Positions 8,331 through 15,787 of a stretch of 40,154 nucleotides of DNA are shown here, one piece after another. A model generated the notes under the pieces. The model worked only from the letters and a program-made list of their open reading frames with translations, searched no databases and was not told the origin of the DNA. Origin of the DNA: Lachnospiraceae bacterium (GTDB lineage Bacteria; Bacillota; Clostridia; Lachnospirales; Lachnospiraceae); assembly GCA_022796475.1 (NCBI GenBank), contig JAAWIS010000027.1, forward strand, positions 1-40,154. Reading direction: 5' to 3'. The position numbers and the translations under genes were made by a program. Numbering within the stretch: the first letter of the stretch is position 1; each line of letters starts with the position of its first letter.

Positions 8331-9509
8331 ATGAACGAACTGGAATTAAAATATGGCTGTAATCCCAATCAGAAACCTTCCAGAATTTTTATGAAGGAAG
8401 GTATGGATCTGCCTGTCACAGTCCTAAGCGGACGTCCCGGATATATTAATTTTTTGGATGCCTTTAATGGATGGCAGTTAGTAAAAGAATTAAAGGACGC
8501 TACCGGACTTCCGGCTGCAACCTCGTTTAAACACGTATCGCCTGCAGGTGCAGCGGTAGGACTTCCTTTGGATCCGGTATTAAAAAAGATATACTGGGTA
8601 GACGACATGGGAGAATTATCACCTCTCGCCTGTGCCTATGCAAGGGCCAGAGGTGCAGACCGAATGTCTTCTTTTGGTGATTTTATAGCTCTTTCTGATG
8701 TATGCGATGTATCAACTGCAAATATTATTAAGCGGGAGGTTTCTGACGGCGTAATAGCTCCAGGTTATGAGCCAGAGGCTTTGGAAATTTTAAAAGCAAA
8801 GAAAAACGGAAATTATAATGTTATACAGATTGATCCGGATTACAAGCCAGAGCCTATCGAACGGAAGCAGGTATTTGGAATTGTATTTGAGCAGGGGCGA
8901 AATGAGCTGGTTATTAATCGGGAACTGCTTTCCAATGTAGTGACAGAGAACAAAGAAATTCCGGATTCCGCTAAAATTGATTTGATGATCTCATTAATAA
9001 CATTAAAGTACACCCAGTCGAATTCTGTGTGCTATGTAAAGGGCGGACAAGCTATTGGTATTGGGGCAGGGCAGCAGTCCAGGGTTCACTGTACCAGGCT
9101 GGCGGGACAAAAGGCTGATAATTGGTTTCTCCGCCAGGCACCGAAGGTATTAGAGCTGCAGTTTGTAGATGGAATTAAGCGGGCAGACCGGGACAATGCC
9201 ATTGACGTTTACATTGGTGAAGAATATATGGATGTGCTGGCAGACGGAGTATGGGAAAAGACGTTCCGGGTGAAGCCTTCTGTATTTACCAGAGAAGAGA
9301 AGCAGGCGTGGCTCAGCAAAATGCAGGATGTGGCACTTGGCTCCGATGCATTTTTCCCCTTTGGCGATAACATTGAGCGGGCACATAAAAGCGGCGTAAA
9401 ATACATAGCTGAGCCAGGCGGCTCTGTAAGAGATGATCAGGTAATTGAAACCTGCAATCAATATAACATTGCCATGGCGTTTACGAAAATCCGGCTGTTC
9501 CATCATTAA
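8331..9509 (+). CDS. purH: AICAR formyltransferase (transformylase-only PurH)
   Basis: This 392-residue protein carries only the AICAR transformylase half of PurH; the usual N-terminal MGS-like cyclohydrolase domain is absent. It transfers a formyl group from 10-formyl-THF to AICAR (ZMP). Family marks include LKYGCNPNQKPSR (about 6-18), SFKHVSPAGAAVG (about 65-77, with the catalytic Lys-His pair), SDVCD, LKYTQSNSVCYVKGGQAIGIGAGQQSR region (about 224-248, AICAR/folate site) and FFPFGDNI (about 343-350). It follows the cyclohydrolase gene in the same riboswitch-controlled operon. Confidence 0.95.
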   Translation: MNELELKYGCNPNQKPSRIFMKEGMDLPVTVLSGRPGYINFLDAFNGWQLVKELKDATGLPAATSFKHVSPAGAAVGLPLDPVLKKIYWVDDMGELSPLACAYARARGADRMSSFGDFIALSDVCDVSTANIIKREVSDGVIAPGYEPEALEILKAKKNGNYNVIQIDPDYKPEPIERKQVFGIVFEQGRNELVINRELLSNVVTENKEIPDSAKIDLMISLITLKYTQSNSVCYVKGGQAIGIGAGQQSRVHCTRLAGQKADNWFLRQAPKVLELQFVDGIKRADRDNAIDVYIGEEYMDVLADGVWEKTFRVKPSVFTREEKQAWLSKMQDVALGSDAFFPFGDNIERAHKSGVKYIAEPGGSVRDDQVIETCNQYNIAMAFTKIRLFHH

Positions 9510-9550
9510 TAGAAAAGGTTATCTTTCATTTTCATAGGAGGAAGTGAAAC

Positions 9551-10327
9551 ATGGGGTTAGTTTATGCTCAGGGAAATCGAGAGTATCATATTGGGGTAGC
9601 GCCAGGAGAAGTGGGACGTTACGTAATTCTTCCGGGGGATCCGGGAAGATGTGAGAAAATAGCAGCTCATTTTGAAAATCCTGAAAAAGTGGCTCAGAAC
9701 CGGGAATATGTAACGTTTACAGGAATGCTTGAGGGCCAGAAGGTTAGCGTAATGTCTACCGGAATCGGCGGACCTTCGGCTTCTATTGGTCTGGAAGAAC
9801 TGATCCACTGCGGGGCGGATACATTTATCAGGGTGGGAACTTCCGGGGGAATGCAGCCGGAAGTTTTAGGCGGAGATGTGGTAATTGCCACAGGAGCGAT
9901 CCGGTTTGAAGGAACCAGCAGAGAGTATGCGCCTATGGAGTACCCGGCTGTGGCTGATTTTACAGTAACAGAAGCGTTAAAAGAAAGTGCCAAAACCCTT
10001 GGCCTTTCTTATCATCTGGGGGTGGTTCACTGTAAGGATAATTTTTACGGGCAGCACTCCCCTGATACCATGCCGGCAGCCTATGAATTAAACCAAAAGT
10101 GGGATGCATGGCTGAAATGCGGAGCCTTAGCTTCTGAAATGGAATCTGCCGCCCTTTTTATTGCAGCAAGTGTTCGCCGGGTGCGCTGCGGCAGTGTACT
10201 ATTAGTGGTAGCAAACCAGACCAGACGCGCTATGGGACTTCCCGATCAGCAGGTTCATGACACGGAAGCGGCAATTAAAGCAGCAGTGGAAGCAATTCGG
10301 AATTTAATCCGGAAGGAAAAGGCATGA
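9551..10327 (+). CDS. udp: Uridine phosphorylase
   Basis: The enzyme splits uridine with phosphate to uracil and ribose 1-phosphate. It is 258 residues, the usual size for the NP-I family. Phosphate-site features are LPGDPGR (about 28-34), [15 protein letters not shown] (about 72-86) and RVGTSGGMQ (about 94-102). The ribose-binding EMES motif is at about 197-200. It follows purH by 41 nt behind AGGAGGAAG and may be co-transcribed, which would link base salvage to purine output. Confidence 0.9.
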   Translation: MGLVYAQGNREYHIGVAPGEVGRYVILPGDPGRCEKIAAHFENPEKVAQNREYVTFTGMLEGQKVSVMSTGIGGPSASIGLEELIHCGADTFIRVGTSGGMQPEVLGGDVVIATGAIRFEGTSREYAPMEYPAVADFTVTEALKESAKTLGLSYHLGVVHCKDNFYGQHSPDTMPAAYELNQKWDAWLKCGALASEMESAALFIAASVRRVRCGSVLLVVANQTRRAMGLPDQQVHDTEAAIKAAVEAIRNLIRKEKA

Positions 10328-10390
10328 CAAAAAATATAACGGAAAATTAACGGAAAACAGAAAAAAAGAAGTGTTATTTTTTGAAATATG

Positions 10391-10399
10391 TGCTATAAT
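10391..10399 (+). promoter_or_regulatory. Extended -10 promoter for the Mn2+ riboswitch leader
   Basis: TGCTATAAT (TGnTATAAT) lies ~70 nt after udp. No good -35 is seen at 17 bp, as expected for an extended -10. Transcription would begin near 10405 and give a ~460-nt leader. Confidence 0.6.
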
Positions 10400-10404
10400 C
10401 ATTT

Positions 10405-10550
10405 TATATCACAGAGAAATTGCTAAGTTTTCTGTGATGTCAAATGCTCCGCTTATAGATATGCTGCAGCAAAGTGGAGTGATACGGTGAAGCTGGATCC
10501 CTGCAGGCAATTGCCTCACTGAATGAGATCCATTTTCCCAATAAAATTTC
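10405..10550 (+). other. Unexplained structured leader segment
   Basis: Between the promoter and the riboswitch lie a strong hairpin (TCACAGA/TCTGTGA, 10411-10439), a GCTCC/GGAGT pairing (near 10446-10480) and GGATC/GATCC flanking the palindrome GGCAATTGCC (10507-10516). No coding frame was recognised. It could be an upstream regulatory domain or just spacer. Confidence 0.4.
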
Positions 10551-10555
10551 TTTCA

Positions 10556-10670
10556 TAATAAAAGGGAGTAGCTTCCACATATTGTGGATTCTTTGGCGTC
10601 AGAACGATTGCTTGATGGGCCTAGGCCTGACAGGGATCCGCCGGGAATTGAAATAGCAAGACTTTTATTA
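10556..10670 (+). promoter_or_regulatory. yybP-ykoY (Mn2+) riboswitch aptamer
   Basis: The RNA has the family's two metal-binding loops. AAAGGGAGTAGC (10561-10572) stands against AAATAGCAAGAC (10651-10662), closed by a perfect 9-bp P1 (TAATAAAAG, 10556-10564, with CTTTTATTA, 10662-10670). Between them are a TCCACA/TGTGGA hairpin and GGCGTCAG pairing with CTGAC/CGCC. The P1 3' strand is also the terminator 5' arm, so Mn2+ binding should prevent termination (ON switch) for the OadB-family gene. Confidence 0.8.
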
Positions 10671-10708
10671 CAGGACGTTTCGTTGCCCTGTAATAAAAGT
10701 CTTTTTTT
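10659..10708 (+). terminator. Intrinsic terminator of the Mn2+ riboswitch
   Basis: AGACTTTTATTACAGG (10659-10674) pairs with CCTGTAATAAAAGTCT (10687-10702), followed by a run of seven T. It shares nine bases with riboswitch P1, so the two folds exclude each other. Confidence 0.9.
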
Positions 10709-10819
10709 ATAGGAAATTACGTCCTATAAAGCAAAAACCCTCGGGGGGCACTTCGCGCCTAAGGAAACTGTCTGCTGGCGCAGACGCGCTCCGGCGCGAG
10801 AGTCCGGTAAGCCGGACTC
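10708..10819. repeat. Structured repeat family 2, copy 2
   Basis: It is bounded by TATAGGA/TCCTATA and GAGTCCGG/CCGGACTC and closely matches copy 1 (1638-1754), including the GCGCAGACGCGCTCCGGCGCG block. It sits between the riboswitch terminator and the OadB-family gene, 44 bp before its start, and so would be part of that mRNA. Confidence 0.85.
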
Positions 10820-10863
10820 TTTATACTTCCCTTTTCACACCACTTCAGAAAGGAAGGTAATGT

Positions 10864-12000
10864 ATGGAGTATTTATTAGAAGGAATCAGAAATGTAACTT
10901 GGCAGCAGCTTATTATGTATGGAATCGGGATTTTCCTGATTTGGCTGGCTGTGAAAAAGGAGTATGAACCCTCACTTTTGCTGCCTATGGGATTTGGGGC
11001 AATTTTAGTAAACTTGCCTTCCAGCGGAGTGATAAATCAGGTAATGTCAGGCGTAGGGGAGATTAACGGAATTATCCAATGGCTTTTCGAAGTCGGGATA
11101 GAGGCAGCGGAAGCAATGCCTGTACTGCTGTTTATCGGGATAGGGGCAATGATTGATTTTGGCCCGCTTTTATCGCAGCCCATTATGTTTCTCTTTGGCG
11201 CTGCTGCCCAGTTCGGAATCTTCTTTGCAATCAGCGCAGCCGCTTTAATGGGATTTGATTTAAAGGATGCCGCATCCATTGGAATTATCGGTGCAGCAGA
11301 CGGACCTACTTCGATTTTAGTATCTCAAATCCTTCATTCAAAATATGTAGGAGCAATTGCTGTGGCGGCTTACTCCTATATGGCTCTAGTGCCGATTGTG
11401 CAGCCTTTTGCTATTAAGCTGGTTACTACAAAAAAGGAACGGACTATCCATATGGAGTATCAGCCTGGAAGCGTATCCAAATCTATGAGAATTGCATTTC
11501 CTGTGATTGTTACTATTATTGTAGGGTTTATTGCTCCAGCTTCTGTGGCGCTGGTTGGCTTTCTGATGTTTGGAAACTTGCTTCGGGAATGCGGCGTTTT
11601 AAAAAATCTGTCGGATACCGCTCAAAATGATTTGGCTAACTTGATTACATTGCTTTTAGGCATTACGATTTCCTTTAGTATGCAGGCAGAGGCCTTTGTA
11701 AATAAGGAAACGATTATGATAATGGCAATCGGGCTTTTGGCTTTTGTATTTGATACTATTGGCGGGGTAATGTTTGCAAAGTTTGTAAACTTGTTCCGGA
11801 AAAACAAGCTGAATCCGATGATTGGCGCTGCGGGAATTTCTGCATTCCCCATGTCGTCCCGTGTAGTTCAAAAACTGGCAGCCCAAGAAGAGCCAGGGAA
11901 TATTATCCTGATGCATGCGGCAGGCGCAAATGTATCAGGGCAGATAGCATCCGTTATTGCAGGAGGGATTGTAATTAATCTGGTAAGCCAGTTTTTATAG
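10864..12000 (+). CDS. Sodium ion-translocating decarboxylase beta subunit family (OadB/GcdB)
   Basis: This 378-residue integral membrane protein belongs to the beta subunits that couple decarboxylation of a biotin-bound carboxyl group to Na+ export. Conserved stretches are FIGIGAMIDFGPLL (about 91-104), IGIIGAADGPTSILVS (about 140-155, with the ion-pathway Asp) and AAGISAFPMSSRVVQ, HAAGANVSGQIASVIAGG near the C-terminus. About ten membrane helices are visible. The start is the ATG behind AAGGAAGG. No alpha (carboxyltransferase) or biotin carrier gene is nearby; only a tiny membrane ORF follows. Control by an Mn2+ riboswitch is unusual for this family. Confidence 0.88.
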   Translation: MEYLLEGIRNVTWQQLIMYGIGIFLIWLAVKKEYEPSLLLPMGFGAILVNLPSSGVINQVMSGVGEINGIIQWLFEVGIEAAEAMPVLLFIGIGAMIDFGPLLSQPIMFLFGAAAQFGIFFAISAAALMGFDLKDAASIGIIGAADGPTSILVSQILHSKYVGAIAVAAYSYMALVPIVQPFAIKLVTTKKERTIHMEYQPGSVSKSMRIAFPVIVTIIVGFIAPASVALVGFLMFGNLLRECGVLKNLSDTAQNDLANLITLLLGITISFSMQAEAFVNKETIMIMAIGLLAFVFDTIGGVMFAKFVNLFRKNKLNPMIGAAGISAFPMSSRVVQKLAAQEEPGNIILMHAAGANVSGQIASVIAGGIVINLVSQFL

Positions 12001-12041
12001 TTTTCAGTCAGAATATATTATTATAACAAGGAGGACTGTTT

Positions 12042-12164
12042 ATGTACGATAATTTTTTGATCTCTCTTGAGATTATGATGAAAGGAATGGGCGGTATTTT
12101 TGCGGCCTGCCTGATCATTATGGCAGCAGTATGGATTATGGGAAAAATAAGCAGTAAAAAATAA
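12042..12164 (+). CDS. Small membrane peptide, OadG-like candidate
   Basis: This 40-residue protein begins at an ATG behind a perfect AAGGAGG (12028-12034). It has one membrane helix (about residues 18-34, GIFAACLIIMAAVWIMG) and a short basic tail. It follows the OadB-family gene by 41 nt, so it is probably co-transcribed. Position and size suggest a minimal gamma-type (OadG) partner; sequence alone is too short to prove homology. Confidence 0.7.
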   Translation: MYDNFLISLEIMMKGMGGIFAACLIIMAAVWIMGKISSKK

Positions 12165-12262
12165 TTATTAAATTTCTGTAAAAGTTTTGTTTCCTCTTTC
12201 TTTTTAAATTGTTTAGTAGTAAGATAGCAGCGTATATCTTAAATTACAGGGAGGAAATAAAC

Positions 12263-13306
12263 ATGAAAAGAAAAGCATTGCTGATTGGATGTGCCACTGC
12301 TGCCGCAGTAATAATGGCAGGATGCGGAGGAAAAGCATCGGATACGGCAGTAACCACAGAAGCTGCCAGTGAGGGGACTGCAGGTGTCAGTGAAGAAGAA
12401 ACTGTAGATGAGGCAGCGTTAGAAGAGCTGGAAGGAGATCTCTATAATGCGTATATTGAGATTAATAATGACATGGTAGATCGGTTTGATGAAGTAATTG
12501 CCAGCTATTTTAAATATGTGGATTTTCAGGAGGAATTTACCCTGCTGGATGATGACTATTGGTGTTTATCTATGACTAGTTCATTTTATGACCAGATGGA
12601 AACAGCAAATGAACTTCTTAGCCAAAAGCAGGAGAAGGACGAACTGGATCAGTCCTTCCTGGCTCTGTATCCGGTAATGAAAGAACTGGCAGAAACCCTT
12701 GATGAAGTATATGATTATACGGATTTAGAGTCCTATAAAGATGACGAGTATGCTAAGGGAAAAGAACTGCATGCTGTTATCTGGAAAGACTATGAAGAAT
12801 ATGAAACCTTAGGTCAGGACTTTTTGGACAAACTGGGCGCAAAAGCAGATCAGCAGAATACTGAAAATTTAGAAAAGCTGAAAGAAGAAGGACTGGAGGC
12901 TACTTATGCATTTAATGTACTAATTAATACGGCTCAGGAGATACAGAGTGCGATTTATGACCAGGAGATAGATGATTCCCAGGTAATAAATCTGGATATT
13001 GAGGCCCTTCAGCCGCTGTATGATCAGTATGTAGAAAATGTACAGACTTGTCTGGATTATTTAGCAGACGAAGATGCCATGTACAAGGAAGGCTATCCAA
13101 CAAATTCTGCTTATTACCATTCGTTTGAATCTTCTATCCGGGATTCGAAAAAGGATTTAACCGATTTGTTTGAGCGTGTCAGAAACCAGGAAGCAGTAGA
13201 TGAATTTCACCTAGACTTTGCATTCCCTGATGATGGAACCATCCGAAAATTTGAAGATTCCATATCTGCAATTATTGACGACTATAATAAGCTAATAAGT
13301 TACTAA
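12263..13306 (+). CDS. Lipoprotein, DUF3829-like
   Basis: The 347-residue protein starts at an ATG behind GGGAGGAAA and has a lipoprotein signal: MKRK, a hydrophobic stretch and the lipobox IMAGC (Cys near residue 20). A Thr/Ser/Glu-rich linker follows. The mature part is highly acidic and mostly helical, with the pattern YNAYIEINNDMVDRFDEVI (about 60-78) and an FKYVD segment as in DUF3829 lipoproteins. The function is not known. It stands alone, with a hairpin behind it and the small HTH gene convergent to it. Confidence 0.75.
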   Translation: MKRKALLIGCATAAAVIMAGCGGKASDTAVTTEAASEGTAGVSEEETVDEAALEELEGDLYNAYIEINNDMVDRFDEVIASYFKYVDFQEEFTLLDDDYWCLSMTSSFYDQMETANELLSQKQEKDELDQSFLALYPVMKELAETLDEVYDYTDLESYKDDEYAKGKELHAVIWKDYEEYETLGQDFLDKLGAKADQQNTENLEKLKEEGLEATYAFNVLINTAQEIQSAIYDQEIDDSQVINLDIEALQPLYDQYVENVQTCLDYLADEDAMYKEGYPTNSAYYHSFESSIRDSKKDLTDLFERVRNQEAVDEFHLDFAFPDDGTIRKFEDSISAIIDDYNKLISY

Positions 13307-13349
13307 TTTCCGGAAATTACATCAATTCCTCAAAAAATTCTTTCAAAAT

Positions 13350-13419
13350 TTCCCAGCAGGCTGATGCAAAAAAAGACATTTTGCTCATTTGAAAAGATGT
13401 AGGAAACGCCTGCTGGGAA
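13350..13419. terminator. Long hairpin between convergent genes
   Basis: TTCCCAGCAGG (13350-13360) pairs exactly with CCTGCTGGGAA (13409-13419), with a 48-nt loop. There is no T-run, so it may be a weak or factor-assisted terminator. It lies between the convergent lipoprotein and HTH genes and touches the HTH stop codon. Confidence 0.45.
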
Positions 13420-13638
13420 TTACAGATCTTCACTGTTATCCGGTATATAGGTTGCTATATCAGAAAGATCATTGCATTGAAGAATGCGGCACAGCATGTC
13501 TAACGTACTGGTATAAACCACCTGATTATGCTTTAATCGATGGATTTGTGCCCGGCTGATGCCGTGTTCTTTATATAAACGGTTCTGGGAAATCCCCTTT
13601 TCTTTCAGTACATCCCACAATTTATTATATACTATCAT
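13420..13638 (-). CDS. Small Xre/Cro-type HTH regulator
   Basis: This 72-residue protein is almost entirely one helix-turn-helix domain. It has LWDVLKEKGISQNRLYKEHGISRAQIHRLKHN (about residues 7-38), with the two HTH helices near 18-36, and TLDMLCRILQC (about 44-54), as in YozG-type Cro/C1 regulators. No effector domain is present. It is convergent with the lipoprotein gene; its targets are not evident. Confidence 0.8.
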   Translation of the reverse strand: MIVYNKLWDVLKEKGISQNRLYKEHGISRAQIHRLKHNQVVYTSTLDMLCRILQCNDLSDIATYIPDNSEDL

Positions 13639-13832
13639 AGAATTCTCACAATCTAAAAAAGAAATTCTTGCATTTCTTTCATTATCCCATTATTATGAAT
13701 AGGAAAGAAGTTTCCGCATTCGGAGGTACTTGCGGAAAGAAGTGAACTGCTAGTTAAATGACATTTGCGGTGAAATATAGTAAAATAGTATCAGCTTAGA
13801 TCACTCTGTCAGGTAACCTTCATTTTCTGTAC

Positions 13833-13980
13833 TGTGAAAGCTTGGCGCTCCGTCGCCAAGCTGTGGGAAAACGGGGCCGCGAAGCGGCATCTTCCATGCC
13901 CGTTTTCTGCACATCCTCCCGGAGGGTTCACAGGAACCCCTTTCATTTATGGTGATACCCTAGCGGGGCATGGGGGTTAC
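13833..13980 (-). repeat. Structured repeat family 1, unit C (inverted)
   Basis: One of two tandem units in the opposite orientation to units A and B. It starts (on +) with GTGAAAGCTTGGCG and ends with the CATGGGGGTTACTG edge. The gene-free stretch 13639-14244 consists of this unit, unit D and ~200 nt of AT-rich flank in which no other feature was seen. Confidence 0.92.
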
Positions 13981-14131
13981 TGTGAAAGCTTGGCGCCTCG
14001 TCGCCAAGCTGTGGGAAAACGGGGCCGCAACGCGGCAACTTCCACTCCCGTTTTCTGCACATCCTCCCGGAGGGTTCACAGGAACCCCCTTTCATTTATA
14101 GTGGTGCCCTAAGCGGGGCATGGGGGGTTAC
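13981..14131 (-). repeat. Structured repeat family 1, unit D (inverted)
   Basis: Second unit of the inverted tandem pair, ~90% identical to unit C. The open frame that runs through both units (13834-14112) follows from the repeat lacking stops in that frame; it has no ribosome site or family resemblance. Confidence 0.92.
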
Positions 14132-14244
14132 TGGAACACTGCTGTATATGGAATACCGCAACATAGTTGGAAAACCTGGATTCAGACAGTCTGCCAGAGG
14201 ATGAAGTTTCATAGAGTGCTCTCATAATAAAGGGGGTGGAACAA

Positions 14245-14787
14245 ATGATTTCAACTAAGGAAACCGGAAAACGGATCCGAAAGCTTTTGGCAGACGGAGG
14301 GATATCTGTTCGGGAAGTTCAGGAAAGAATGGGACTGGAAAGCTCCCAGGCGGTTTATAAGTGGCTTCATGGAAAATCACTGCCGACACTTGAAAATACA
14401 CTGCTTCTCAGTAGAATGCTAGGTGTAAACATGGAGGAGCTGTTAATTGGCTCCCCAAAAGAGGATAGGTTAAAGCCGCCTGTTTATCTTTTCGAAATTG
14501 GCAGTCCTGGAGCAGACAAAAAACGGTATGCTGTGTATCAGCAGGAGCTGTCCCGAAAAGTTTTGACAGGAGAAGCCGACAGGAAACTGATTCGGCGGCG
14601 AGAGTTAAAACATATGCCAAGCTATACCCGCAGGCTTTTGCTGAGTTTTGGAGCAGCAGGTGAAAACCTGCTGATTCTGAAACAAAATCAGGTACAGGAT
14701 GGAAGAAGGTCAATGATGCAAGGAGGAAAAGATGGAAGGAACCGAAAGAGAACGAATCGAAGATATATTACTGCAGTTAATGACTAG
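14245..14787 (+). CDS. HTH-domain regulator (Xre family)
   Basis: The N-terminus is a Cro/C1-type helix-turn-helix: ETGKRIRKLLADGGISVREVQ, then LESSQAVYKWLHGKSLPTLENTLLLSRMLGV (about residues 24-60). The ~115-residue remainder is basic and not recognised, with RKLIRRRELKHMPSYTRRLLLSFG near 115-138. ATG at 14245 is chosen over an in-frame GTG 9 nt upstream because GGGGGTGG lies at the right distance for the ATG. Its 3' end overlaps the next gene by 56 nt. Confidence 0.75.
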   Translation: MISTKETGKRIRKLLADGGISVREVQERMGLESSQAVYKWLHGKSLPTLENTLLLSRMLGVNMEELLIGSPKEDRLKPPVYLFEIGSPGADKKRYAVYQQELSRKVLTGEADRKLIRRRELKHMPSYTRRLLLSFGAAGENLLILKQNQVQDGRRSMMQGGKDGRNRKRTNRRYITAVND

Positions 14788-15070
14788 ATGCCGTGAACGG
14801 GCCTTTTGCAGGTATATGCAGGACAACGCAGAATATAAACGATTGCTGAAAATATCCTGTGAAGCAGATAAGAATTATTATAAGATGGAACTTACCAAGC
14901 AGCAGCGGGAACAGATTGATTTTTTGCTGAACAGCCGGTTGGATGCTACAGACTGCGAACTGACCCTTACTTATATAGCCGGAATTCTGGATGGGGTGCT
15001 GCTGCTTCAGCGAATGGGATTTCTGGACATGTATGTTTCTGAGGATCGCTGGACAGAAAACGAAGAGTAA
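14732..15070 (+). CDS. Hypothetical protein (DUF6809-like size and pattern)
   Basis: This is a 112-residue helical protein behind a perfect AGGAGG (14721-14726). It starts inside the 3' end of the HTH gene, in a different frame, so the two are translationally linked. The sequence contains YMQDNAEYKRLL and LTKQQREQIDFLL, which recall small uncharacterised Clostridia proteins (DUF6809-like). No enzyme motif is visible. It lies directly before the sigK promoter. Confidence 0.6.
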   Translation: MEGTERERIEDILLQLMTRCRERAFCRYMQDNAEYKRLLKISCEADKNYYKMELTKQQREQIDFLLNSRLDATDCELTLTYIAGILDGVLLLQRMGFLDMYVSEDRWTENEE

Positions 15071-15093
15071 TCAGAAAATAAAAATTGTAAAAG

Positions 15094-15122
15094 CACAGAG
15101 AAAGCCGCCTTCGCATAGACTA
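15094..15122 (+). promoter_or_regulatory. Sigma-K-type promoter of sigK
   Basis: CACA (15094-15097, fits -35 mACm), a 16-bp spacer and CATAGACTA (15114-15122, exact -10 CATAnnnTA) lie 31 bp upstream of the sigK start. This is the pattern of SigK-dependent promoters and suggests positive autoregulation. Partial use by SigE, whose -10 also begins CATA, is possible. Confidence 0.65.
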
Positions 15123-15153
15123 ATATAAAGTATATGCAGTCAGGTGGCTTTCT

Positions 15154-15747
15154 TTGAAGACTTTTCCAAAACCATTATCCGCCAGCGAAGAGAAGGAATA
15201 TCTGGAACGCTGCAAAGAGGGCGACCAGGAGGCAAAGGGTATTCTGATTCTCAGGAATATGCGTTTAGTGGCTCACGTGGTAAAAAAATACCAGGGAACA
15301 GATTATGACATGGAAGATTTAATCAGTGTAGGTACAATCGGTTTGATTAAAGCAATCAATACATTTAAAGTAGATAAGGGTTCCAGACTGGCAACTTATG
15401 CTGCCAAGTGCGTGGAAAATGAGATTCTGATGCTTTTGCGGGCCGGGAAAAAATACAGCAGAGAAGTTTCTTTATTTGAACCAATCGGGGTGGATAAGGA
15501 CGGGGAAACCGTCAGCCTTGTTGATGTGATTGAAATGGAGAATCGGGAAACCATAGAAGATCTTATATTGGAACAGGATGTAAGGGATTTGTATCAATCA
15601 TATGAAAAATGTTTAAAAGGAACAGAAAAGACCGTGGTAGGAATGCGGTATGGCCTTTACGGAAAAAAAGAGCATACTCAAAGAGAGATTGCAGAAAAGC
15701 TGGGAATTTCACGGTCTTACGCTGCTGTTATTTTAGGGCATATCTGA
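15154..15747 (+). CDS. sigK: RNA polymerase sigma-K, 5' part, interrupted by a skin-like element
   Basis: This encodes residues 1-189 of the late mother-cell sporulation sigma factor, plus eight codons read from the element (AAVILGHI, then stop). FPKPLS (4-9), LRNMRLVAHVVKKY (33-46), MEDLISVGTIGLIKAINTF (53-71) and LATYAAKCVENEILMLLR (79-96) are region 2. VSLFEPIGVDKDG (105-117) is a SigK rather than SigE signature. Region 4.2 begins at TQREIAEKLGISRSY (175-189) and is cut in its recognition helix. The remaining 20 codons are at 21021-21084. The start is TTG behind AGGTGG. The protein begins right at the conserved FPKPLS, so there is no pro-sequence. Unrearranged, it should not bind the -35 element. 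Confidence 0.93.
   Translation: MKTFPKPLSASEEKEYLERCKEGDQEAKGILILRNMRLVAHVVKKYQGTDYDMEDLISVGTIGLIKAINTFKVDKGSRLATYAAKCVENEILMLLRAGKKYSREVSLFEPIGVDKDGETVSLVDVIEMENRETIEDLILEQDVRDLYQSYEKCLKGTEKTVVGMRYGLYGKKEHTQREIAEKLGISRSYAAVILGHI
15698..15739 (+). other. attL of the skin-like element (TA core at 15718-15719)
   Basis: The left flank is sigK coding sequence (ATTTCACGGTCT). The right arm, CG, C-GCTGTT (15722-15729) and TAGGGC (15734-15739), mirrors the arm at attR. Sigma-K homology stops exactly after the Tyr codon containing TA. Confidence 0.85.
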
Positions 15748-15787
15748 TTGTGATTTCCTTCAGCGATATGTTTGATAATGGATAGGA

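Noticed and set aside
13834-14112. Open frame of 92 codons across repeat units C and D
   Set aside because: The same peptide is repeated because the DNA repeat is tandem; no start signal, and the repeat is better explained by hairpins.
15154-15747. sigK as a simple truncated pseudogene, or as sigE
   Set aside because: The missing codons are found in phase 5.3 kb downstream next to recombinases, and the att arms are palindromic. RLVAHVVKKY and VSLFEPIGVDKDG fit SigK rather than SigE.
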